DNA of 64,000 nucleotides, taken from the NCBI GenBank assembly GCA_022478985.1, contig JAKSZP010000199.1, positions 1 through 64,000 of the forward strand, written 5' to 3'. Under the pieces are notes generated by a model. That model had not been told where the DNA came from. It did not search any database and saw only the letters and a program-made list of their open reading frames with translations. Within the stretch, counting starts at the first letter, position 1. Each line of letters opens with the position of its first letter. Origin of the DNA: Massospora cicadina (lineage: Eukaryota > Entomophthoromycota > Entomophthoromycetes > Entomophthorales > Entomophthoraceae). Shown piece after piece: positions 56,841 to 64,000 of the stretch. The translations under genes and the position numbers were made by a program.

Positions 56841-58061
56841 CAAATATAGAGAGAATAAGATATGATGCAATTCCTTATACTAAGCAGCAAAGTCTTATAC
56901 ATTTAGTTTTTGAACAAGGCAAGACTATAAAAGAAGCTGCAGATGTTATAGGAATCAACTATAATACTACTTGAACAATTGCTAATATCTACAAAAAAGA
57001 TGGGAACATTGATAAAAAGCCAAGGGGGGAAGTGTGAAGATGACTCTCACACAAGATAGAATAGATAGAATTAAAAATCTAATCACTTTTAACCCTCAAA
57101 TTACTTTGAAGGATATTAAAGAGAGATTAGAAGCCAAAGAAGAGAACTTTAGGATCTCCATATCAAGTATAAATAATTGCTTGAAGGAGTTACAAATAAC
57201 TCTTAAACTAACCCATAGTGAGTTGGAGTGAGTCAACCAGCTGCAGACAATTTTATCAAGAAAGGAATATGTGCTCTGGTTTAATAATTATTTTAATGGA
57301 AGCTATTTAAAAGCAATTTTTATTGATGAATCATCCTTTAATTTATATCTTAAATGTACACAGGGAAGATCTAGGAGGGGAACATGGGCCATTTTGATAG
57401 TGCCTACAGTGCGAGGAAGATTGGTATCTTTAATTGCAAGTATGACAATTGATGGCTTAAAATATTATAAAACTATAGCCAATAGCACAGTCAATAGAGA
57501 AATATTTGCTGAATATTTAAATGAGCTTTGTACCTATCTCTATGATGAGAAAAACATGCGAGGAATATGTTTAATTTTAGACAATGCTAGAATACGTAGA
57601 AGAGTTGATATCGAGAGAATATGTTCTATGTTTAATTACGATTTTAAGTTACTTTCACCATATTCCTATATGTTGAATCCGATAGAAAATGCCTTTTCTA
57701 AAATTAAAAGTGGCATTAGATCGAGATTAAGAGAAGGTGCGACTGACATCTTATCGGAATTGATTATGGAAGAGATTAACAATGTAACAGAGGCAGATAG
57801 CGCTGGTTATTTTAGATTGATTTGTAGAAATATTACTAATTGTGCAGCTGAACTTCCATATGTTCATCAATAAAATCAAATTAATTGAATTTTTATGATT
57901 AAGAAATAAATTTAAATAAAATTCACTTATAAATTCTTTTATCTATGCTTATCATGCACTTATCATTCCAGCATCCAAATCTTAAATGCTTCGATGGTGT
58001 GGTGACTTATAGACTAACTCTTAAAATTGTAATTTTACCTTTAATTTTAAATTGTATTATG

Positions 58062-58230
58062 ATGAAATTGAAATGCAAAATGTTAAAATCAAAATATAAA
58101 ATGTTGAAATCAAAATGCAAAATGTTGGAATTGAAGTGTAAAATGTTGAAATCGAAATGTAAATTCGAAGTTGAAATTGAAATTGAAATGCAAAATGGTG
58201 AAATCAAAATGCAAAATGTTGAAATTGAAA
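58062..58230. repeat. Right subterminal array of 21-bp units
   Basis: Units close to AAATTGAAATGCAAAATGTTG, the inverse of the left array, period 21 bp. Because 21 is divisible by three, the array gives an apparent heptad-repeat frame on each strand (KCKMLKS on plus). That is a by-product of the repeat and not a protein. Confidence 0.9.
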
Positions 58231-58423
58231 GAAAAATGGTATATAATGAAATATCTTTCATGTTAGTCAAACGATAATTTATAATAAACAATTTTTTGTT
58301 ATAGTAGTTTAATAGTGATACAATATAGATTTTTTATGGAAACATAAAAAGATACATCTAGATTCTTTAACTTCAAGTCTATAAATATATACTATACAAA
58401 TTTATAGTTTTTGACTGTTTTAA

Positions 58424-58439
58424 ATAATCACTAAATTTC
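58424..58439. repeat. 16-bp target duplication of SINE-A copy 2 (left)
   Basis: ATAATCACTAAATTTC, identical to 58618-58633. Confidence 0.93.
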
Positions 58440-58617
58440 TTTATTTATTTTATTTGTTTTTTATTCGAGGTGGGCCAACCTGGGGATGATACTGCACCGA
58501 TTAATGGAAATCGAATGAATGGGAAAGGAGGATAAAATCCGGAAAACCTCCATGCGCGGCGTATGATAGGCCAGGAACTCCATGGACCGCCTTTGCTATT
58601 CGCTATCTCGGTTCGGG
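58440..58617 (-). mobile_element. SINE-A copy 2: 5'-truncated, 178 bp
   Basis: A minus-strand copy matching 56655-56824 of copy 1: CGAGATAGCGAATAGCAAAG, TACGCCGCGCATGGAGG and GGCCCACCTCGAATAAA, followed by an A-rich tail. The tRNA-like head is absent, so it is 5'-truncated, and a perfect 16-bp duplication flanks it. It lies about 200 bp outside the transposon. Confidence 0.93.
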
Positions 58618-58633
58618 ATAATCACTAAATTTC
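58618..58633. repeat. 16-bp target duplication of SINE-A copy 2 (right)
   Basis: ATAATCACTAAATTTC, the partner of 58424-58439. Confidence 0.93.
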
Positions 58634-59395
58634 AAATTGAATAATGTTCTCAATATCCTTAACCAAATTTACCTAATATTTATTACATATGTTAAAAATA
58701 GCATGTCAACATTGTAGTTAATATAACAGTTCAGTTTGCACGATATAACATGTAATCTGTATGATGACAGAAACTTTTAAAACATGAAATATACTTTATT
58801 TTAAAAATAGGATTTTAATACAAACTTTAACAAAGCAAACCTTAGTATATAATACTAACAGTGACTTGGGGGCTTGAGGTTGTCATATGAGTGGTTGTAG
58901 GTAGGCTTTTAAAAAGCTACTATTGAAGACCTTACTCATATCAAAACAGCATACCCTTTATTATATACACTAAATATCTTAGTTCTCATTGGTGCAAAAT
59001 AACTAGTAATTTTTTAACACTTAAGATTTATGAACATTTAAATAGTGTTCTTAAAAGTGAGAGAAACTATCTACTTAGCCATGGGGATTTGCACCTTAGT
59101 ATCAATCAGCCTATTACATTAAGATACTAGCAAATGGCAAAAGATAAATAAAAACACTATAAAATGACGCATTTGTGCCAGTGCAGAGGAAAGGTGTTGA
59201 TAATAGTATAAGTTAATTGAGTTTCCACAGTTGTGGGGTGAGGTAGTCTAATATGATTAATGATAAAAAGATTTTCACCAATGAGGTTGATATAATTAAT
59301 TGCACTTATAAACACCCTAAATTTGGGTTGATGAGGAAAATTAATTAATAGTAAAATTTTACTTTAAGACAACACTGGCATGGGGGTGAGGTATT
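58634..59395. other. AT-rich DNA without recognisable features
   Basis: No gene, repeat boundary or RNA gene seen. Confidence 0.5.
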
Positions 59396-59412
59396 AATAG
59401 AGGATTCATATA

Positions 59413-59462
59413 ACATCGATGAATCCCCCCTTGGGTTGGGACCATCTAGTACTAAAAAAAAA
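59413..59462 (+). mobile_element. SINE-B copy 3: 50-bp 5'-truncated insertion
   Basis: The insert ends TTGGGTTGGGACCATCTAGT then ACTAAAAAAAAA, the SINE-B 3' end. It is flanked by the perfect 17-bp duplication AATAGAGGATTCATATA (59396-59412 and 59463-59479). Only the last 40 or so bases of the SINE plus tail were inserted. Confidence 0.9.
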
Positions 59463-60045
59463 AATAGAGGATTCATATAGCAAATGTATGCTATCATGGG
59501 ACAAGGTGTCTGATCAAAAGCCTATTTATAAGAATTAGTTAAACAAAAATAAGCTAGTAAAGATTGTTCTTATGGTTGGGTAGACAATATCTCAATATTC
59601 CCCATATGGCCAACATTGAGAACAATAGTGTATTGGGGTAAAGTGAGTTATTGTGAAGTAGTGGCCTTTAGGCCATGGCTTTGCTGGCATATCTTCTGAA
59701 ACTTAGCATGTAATCATTTAATAAGGAAAACTTTTGTTATCTTTTAGTGTATAGGCCTTAGTGTCCATCTTTTTGTTAATTGTAAAGGGATCTTGCCAAA
59801 TGTGCTCCAGTTTTTAGTTCCTCCTAATACATGATAAATTTAAAATAAAGCCACCTACCCTGTGAAAAAGGAAGCTAAGATTTATTAGTCTTTGTCATTT
59901 CACTTTTGAGACTTAGACTTCTAATACAGTGCATTAAACTATGCTTTGCTTTGTTCTAAGATTAAACTTCATTTAAGATTTTATAAATACTTAGTGATAT
60001 TTTACATTCTCTTCATTAAAACATGAGTATAAAATTGGGGGTAGC

Positions 60046-60246
60046 TTAGAGTGATATATAAAATTTAAAATGTTGATTGTTATGTAGAAAATAAAAAACA
60101 ACATCATAATTGAACATGGCAGAGGTCAGGAAAGTTTTCCATCTAGATGGCTTGCCCTTAATTAACTTCCACAGGATACCAAAAAGAGTACTGTTTATCC
60201 ATATCATGGTGCTGTTGGTTTTATAGTAGTAGGGCATGGACAACAC
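60046..60246 (-). pseudogene. Integrase fragment of gypsy-5
   Basis: A 66-codon stretch with INSTLFGILWKLIKGKPSRW then KTFLTSAMFNYDVV. It matches the block after NGQxERxN in Ty3/gypsy integrases (NRTLxxxLRxLxxxxxxxWxxxLPxAxxAYN). The open frame ends near 60046 with further eroded C-terminal sequence to about 59770. Confidence 0.8.
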
Positions 60247-60499
60247 CTCTTAATTATTTGGTAGATCATTAAGCTTAGGAATGATATGAGATGTAAATGT
60301 AGTCCTGTTTGTAGGAAACCAGCTGAACTTGGCTCACTGGTGCTTTATGCTGCTGGCTTCCACAAAGAGTTAAAATAAAATTTTTATATAAAGCGCTGTA
60401 AAAATTGGGTCTTTTTGTATTTTATTTTAAGCATGGGGGTAGAGTAAAAAGCAATCCCACTTGATATTTGACCAATAAGTATTTATACTATTTTGAAGG

Positions 60500-61045
60500 T
60501 CAGAGGGAATTCAATGATAGTTTCAGAATAGCTTCAGCACCTTTCAAATTAAGTAATATGCATGTCAAACCTATCAGATCTTGGGAAAAGTTAACTATTT
60601 TTGGTAAAACGGACGTTGGGGTTTTGGGGCAAAATATACCCATGTGGAAAGATCTTGATGTACCCCAACCAATCACCATTTGAGAAATTATTCTCACCTT
60701 GGGGGCTTGCCGCCACACCTATAAAGGGGGTAGCACCTGCGCAGGTGTGGTGAAGGACTTGGTGTTGGTTGGGGGAGTACCTTCCACTGGTTTCCCCAAA
60801 GTCTGTTGAGCAGTTGGTGAAATCTGATCATTTGATTTTATGGTTAGTTCCCATACAGGTTTTGAACTGGTGTTACACCAATTAACAGGGTTCCACTGAT
60901 AATTGGCCAGGGTCTTTTGGCCAATCTTCTTGACATTATCATTCAAATTATTATTAAGGGCATTGGAGAATTGCAAAGGTTTGACATTTCCCCTTTTTAT
61001 CTGAATTTGACCTACCACATTCTTATTTTTCAGCAGCAAGGCCAA
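60500..61045 (-). pseudogene. Unknown ORF, about 182 codons with a single in-frame TAG
   Basis: One minus-strand frame runs from 61045 to 60500 with only a TAG at 60719-60721. It reads QIQIKRGNVKPLQFSNALNN near the start, a proline/threonine-rich middle (TPPTNTKSFTTPAQVLPPL) and SQDLIGLTCILLNLKGAEAI near the end. No known motif. Better preserved than the gypsy-5 sequence around it, so it may be a later insertion. The composition resembles the ORF1 tails of LINE-type elements here; that is a guess. Confidence 0.4.
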
Positions 61046-61329
61046 ATGTCTGAAACTGTTATCCCCTAGAATAAACTGCAGGCATACATCCTAGTTTCAT
61101 ATTTTATCAAAATAAACCTAACTGTTTTCATAATGACTAGGTCCTTGATCCTTTGGCCTCCACTCACTTGGTAAGGTGGTCAATTCTAGTATTATGTACT
61201 TATAATGCAAATCTCTTGAGCAGAGAGCCTATAATATTGATGAAAAAAAGTGTGATAAGTGAAATTTGGTTTAAGATATTGATATGAGGTGGCCTACCAG
61301 TAGAAGGCTTTGGATTACATACTTTGCAA

Positions 61330-61352
61330 CAGATGAGAGTCCCATGGATATA
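61330..61352. repeat. 23-bp target duplication of SINE-B copy 2 (left)
   Basis: Begins CAGATGAGAGTCCCATGG and ends ATATA; the same 23 bases recur at 61546-61568. Confidence 0.93.
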
Positions 61353-61545
61353 TTTTTTAGTACTAGTGGTGCCCAACCCAAGAGGGAGATACCTCCACTT
61401 ATTTTTATTTATGTTATACCAAACAAAGAAATTATTGGAAAAATCCTAGCAAGGTGCTGCAGCGTTAGCTTAAGAATTCATAATAGAAGGGGAAGAGAGG
61501 TCAAGGAGATTTCCTTTAGCGCCAGCTTCAGGTGGCAGGAAAACG
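61353..61545 (-). mobile_element. SINE-B copy 2: 193 bp with 23-bp target duplication
   Basis: Minus-strand insertion. Its sequence runs from GTTTTCCTGCCACCTGAAGC through TAACGCTGCAGCACC and TTTCTTTGTTTGGTATAAC to CTTGGGTTGGGCACCACTAG and TACTAAAAAA. It aligns with 35293-35486. No clear tRNA, 5S or 7SL head is visible, so either this copy is truncated or the family has another origin. The plus-strand 110-codon frame across it is incidental. Confidence 0.9.
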
Positions 61546-61568
61546 CAGATGAGAGTCCCATGGATATA
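61546..61568. repeat. 23-bp target duplication of SINE-B copy 2 (right)
   Basis: The partner of 61330-61352. Confidence 0.93.
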
Positions 61569-62639
61569 AAATATATCATTCTCAATAATATTTCTGTTAC
61601 AACTTCTCAATTGTGATATATACCCCATGTCCCATCACCTTATGGGCCCTAATAAATCTATCTATATTCTTTATTGGTCATGGGTTAGATATCAACACTC
61701 AAATATTTTTACAAATTTCCCATTTTACCAATGTTATTTTTTCAAATTTCTCTAAGGTGTGTTGAACTATTCAGATTCATTGTCATATTATGTGATAATC
61801 ATCTTAGTAAGTCATGTGGCAGATTGGCCACCAAGACACATCAGGCAGCCAAGAAAAAAAAGACAAATTCTTAATTTACACCTATGCAGTGCTGTATCTA
61901 TAAAATATAAGCTTGTATAACAAAGTTCATCATACCAGATTCCCTTACATCTCCTTATTATCTTAAGGATTTGAAGTGAAGCATGGTTGGTTTATACTGA
62001 GAAGTATACCTTGCTACTATGCATACATAATTGCTTACAAGCATAAATGTTTCCAAACACTCCTTCTCAATTACAGTGTAATTCATTTTATGCACATCCA
62101 AATTTTGGTTACAGTAAGCCTCTAAGTTCTCAACGCCATCATAGTCAGTTTTTGAAAATACTACTCTTAAAGCTGTATGGGATGCTTCTGATTGAATAAT
62201 TAATGGTCATTAAAATTGGATACATAAAGTAGGCACTCTAGTCAGGCAAATCATCAGTTTGTCTAAGGCCAACTCAAAGTTCATTGTTCACTCAAATTAA
62301 ACACCATTTCTATGGAAGATAAACAATTGCTTCCTATTTTACTAAAGTTCTTGACAAAATGACAGTAGTATCTGATTATTCCATGAAACACCTTCAAGTA
62401 TTGCATGCTACTTAGCTGCATCTTCTTAATTTCTTTTATATTTGCCGTTTGAGCTGCACCCCATTATTATCAATAACAACCCACAGATACTCTATTTTGT
62501 CTTATAAGAAAACACACTAACATGGCTTGGTTTCAAGATAAGACTTGTTGAGGCAGCGGAATACTAACTACAAGTGTTGCACGTGTTACTAAACATTCTA
62601 TAAAAAAGGGTTCATATAACTAGGGTATAATGTTACAGA

Positions 62640-62715
62640 AAAATTTTGAGATCACATAATATACTTTCCATACCCCTCTGGAAAGTCTCAGGGGCATTGT
62701 AAAATATTTGCATCA
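62640..62715 (-). pseudogene. Reverse transcriptase fragment of gypsy-5
   Basis: The minus strand reads YNAPETFQRGMES, the family GLxNAPATFQRxM motif. Flanking frames to about 62100 have RNase H-like fragments only. A TGA-dense, dead remnant. Confidence 0.75.
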
Positions 62716-63099
62716 TCCAAGTGTTTTAATAGAATACCTTAGCCATATTTATGTCTCACTTTTTTGTTCAGCTATTGACAGCTCTATCTTCCAATAGAAA
62801 GAAATAAATCCATGGCCAAAAAGTATTGCACACTACCAAAGAGGTCCAGCACATTGTTAATATGTGGATGTCAGACAATTAGATGTCTATCTAATTAAAA
62901 GGAATGTCTCAATGAAGAACAATCAGATTTTATATAACAATCTCTCAACTAAATAGTAGGGAAATTAACAAAATTGGAGGAATTATTTTAGTTCTGTCTC
63001 CTTGTCAAATAGCTTAAATTTAGTCAATATGGATATGTCAAACCTCAGCAGAATAGGCAATTTAACTTTAAAATCCCCCACGCACTACTTTAGATTTAG

Positions 63100-63635
63100 T
63101 GTTACCAACTAAAAGAAGACCACCCCTTTTTTATAGACCTGAAGGGGGCACCAAAAACTGAAAATATCTTACCCACTAATCATTCCTAGGACTTTCAGTA
63201 ATCAGATGAGATAAAATATTTCCATATGTCTGATATGTTAAACTATATCAAGTCATTACCTCATGGGTTCATCATCCTGGCTGTCAACCCAACCCTTTTA
63301 ATTAAACCCTATTATGGTGAAGATGTTTTTGAGAGTTCTGATATGCAAATCATCATTTATCCTAATTGGGCTACCCTCTGCCTATTCTTAATTCTCTTGC
63401 CCCTCTCATTTTTAGCCTTGATTTACTTTAAATACTAGAAGCTGACACTCTAATAAAGAATCGTTCTAACCCCAATTTTTGTAACTAATAAAATTATTTT
63501 TAATTAAATATAATTGTGGTTATTTTACCCTAAAATTTTTAACAGTGGTTGAGACTTATTAATCCACTATCTGCTATATTGTTGAAATCCTGTACCAAAA
63601 GCACCAGCAAGCACCAAAGTGCCAGGGTTCCAACA
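63100..63635 (+). repeat. Putative 5' LTR of gypsy-6
   Basis: Begins TGTTACCAACT and ends GGTTCCAACA (TG...CA with imperfect inverted ends), two bases before a primer-binding site. It contains TTTTTTATAGACC (TATA-like) near 63128 and AATAAAG / AATAAAAT near 63452-63490. The partner LTR lies outside the window, so the call rests on ends and primer-binding site only. A 70-codon frame at 63226-63438 with a hydrophobic C-terminus (TLCLFLILLPLSFLALIYF) lies inside; probably incidental. Confidence 0.6.
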
Positions 63636-63637
63636 AG

Positions 63638-63655
63638 TGGTGCTCACTACAAGGG
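63638..63655 (+). promoter_or_regulatory. Primer-binding site of gypsy-6
   Basis: TGGTGCTCACTACAAGGG, one base longer than the gypsy-1/gypsy-3 site and otherwise identical. Confidence 0.7.
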
Positions 63656-64000
63656 TACCTTTACACCACAATCTTTTCCTAAAATATAGGACATTTGGGT
63701 GATTAACCTTCTAAACTTCCCACTGATTCTGAACCAATGATATATGTTTTAGAACAGAAACTAGATAATGCTTTGTCTCAACTTAAAAACTTAAATGGCG
63801 TCTGTCTCAAGACCCTCATGGGGCCACTCCCGCTAACCTTAAATCCACATTAGAGATAAGTTTACCACAGGTGAGAGTAGCATTACTTCATTTCTCATCA
63901 TCTATGAATCTGTTATGGAAGGTACAACCAATTTCAAGAAAATCAAGTACATCCCCCTTGCCTAAATCTCATGGCCCAAGAGGTAATGGTTCCATATATA
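63656..64000 (+). pseudogene. Start of gypsy-6 gag, cut by window end
   Basis: After the primer-binding site, ATG near 63739 opens a short frame (MIYVLEQKLDNALSQLKNLN) with coiled-coil character, like the gag starts of gypsy-1 and gypsy-4. It is interrupted by TAG/TAA within about 45 codons. The rest lies beyond 64000. Confidence 0.4.

Larger units (their letters stand above)
56473..57873 (+). pseudogene. DD34E transposase, split by a SINE and point lesions
   Basis: Cut-and-paste transposase. The N-terminal helix-turn-helix is at 56841-57030 (TKQQSLIHLVFEQGKTIKEA, DVIGINYNTT, then IYKKDGNIDKKPRG). A second DNA-binding region is at 57034-57231 (RIKNLITFNPQITLKDIKER). The catalytic domain is at 57271-57873: FIDESSFNLY (D1), LILDNARIRR (D2) and LNPIENAFSKIK (E), with 34 residues between D2 and E. 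Lesions: TAA at 56485-56487; the SINE at 56534-56824; TGA at 56972-56974; one base missing in the G run 57024-57029; TGA at 57229-57231. The frames before and after the last TGA are the same. The ancestral length is about 364 codons. All three catalytic residues are kept in the long C-terminal frame. Confidence 0.92.
56152..58243 (+). mobile_element. IS630/Tc1/mariner-type DNA transposon, 2.1 kb, with TA target duplication
   Basis: Perfect 32-bp terminal inverted repeats (56152-56183 and 58212-58243, beginning TATACCATTTTTCTTTC) are flanked by TA at 56150-56151 and 58244-58245. Inside each end is an inverted array of 21-bp units. The body encodes a DD34E transposase (56473-57873) interrupted by a SINE (56534-56824) and a few point lesions. 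Without the SINE and its duplication the element is about 1.79 kb. The identical TIRs suggest a recent insertion or conversion; the ends could still be usable in trans. Confidence 0.93.
59480..63099 (-). mobile_element. gypsy-5: degraded Ty3/gypsy pol
   Basis: Minus-strand remnants: RT near 62715-62650 (YNAPETFQRGMES), probable thumb/RNase H to about 62100, and integrase core and C-terminus from about 61250 to 59770. The integrase is interrupted by an unknown coding segment (60500-61045) and lies beside a SINE-B insertion (61353-61545). LTRs were not identified. Heavily decayed. Confidence 0.7.

Noticed and set aside
15363..57231. Reassigned TGA codon (sense TGA)
   Set aside because: TGA breaks occur only in repeats, TAA and TAG breaks also occur, and the intact host gene has no internal TGA.
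57945..58277. 110-codon plus-strand frame with heptad repeats (KCKMLKS), resembling a coiled-coil protein
   Set aside because: It is the translation of the 21-bp subterminal array of the transposon. The opposite strand gives a similar pseudo-repeat frame (58007-58291).
61284..61616. 110-codon plus-strand frame
   Set aside because: It spans both target duplications and the SINE-B insertion on the opposite strand; incidental.
63226..63438. 70-codon ORF with a hydrophobic C-terminus as a small membrane protein gene
   Set aside because: It lies inside a probable LTR with no homology I recognise. Kept only as a remark under the LTR.

Overview
The window looks like a repeat-dominated, AT-rich fungal nuclear chromosome. 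One confident host gene is present: an intronless 6-phosphogluconolactonase of fungal SOL3/SOL4 size at 51060-51827. Almost everything else is mobile-element sequence. An early-diverging, expanded genome such as an entomophthoralean (Zoopagomycota) is my best guess. That rests only on the intronless gene, the IS630/Tc1-like element and the retroelement load, so treat the taxonomy as tentative. I see no rRNA, no bona fide tRNA, no CRISPR and no bacterial operon structure.

Layout. 1-8340: decayed minus-strand Ty3/gypsy element (gypsy-1) with a five-unit 75-bp tandem repeat near its 5' end. About 8540-30533: plus-strand gypsy-3, interrupted twice. Gypsy-2 (minus, 11315-22544, 5-bp target duplication GCCAC) sits in its gag region. 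A 5.3-kb LINE (LINE-1, minus, 11730-17020, 17-bp target duplication) sits in turn inside the 3' LTR of gypsy-2. An ORF1-only element (copy A, 28294-30179, 16-bp duplication) sits in the 3' LTR of gypsy-3. 30536-31260: about fourteen ~52-bp units carrying a hairpin-like core. 31568-33474: ORF1-only element copy B, inverted relative to A. 34.4-38.3 kb: decayed coding remnants and a SINE. 38.3-41.36 kb: degenerate LINE-2 (plus). 41361-50188: gypsy-4 (minus) with recognisable LTRs, one split by a 500-bp solo LTR. 50.2-56.1 kb: the gene island and quiet AT-rich DNA. 56152-58243: DD34E transposon with 32-bp inverted repeats and 21-bp subterminal repeats, split by a full-length tRNA-derived SINE. 58.4-63.1 kb: SINE fragments and gypsy-5 (minus). 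63100-64000: putative 5' LTR, primer-binding site and gag start of another plus-strand element (gypsy-6).

How the parts work together. LINE-1 or a relative is the obvious machinery for target-primed insertion, and 15-23-bp target duplications flank the SINEs and both ORF1-only elements. The duplications allow most of the nest to be ordered by age. Many in-frame breaks are TGA codons at positions where CGA would read through, which suggests C-to-T decay of repeats. The items most likely to be undescribed are the ORF1-only family, the SINE families with extremely short 5'-truncated copies, the hairpin minisatellite, and the transposon with inverted 21-bp arrays.
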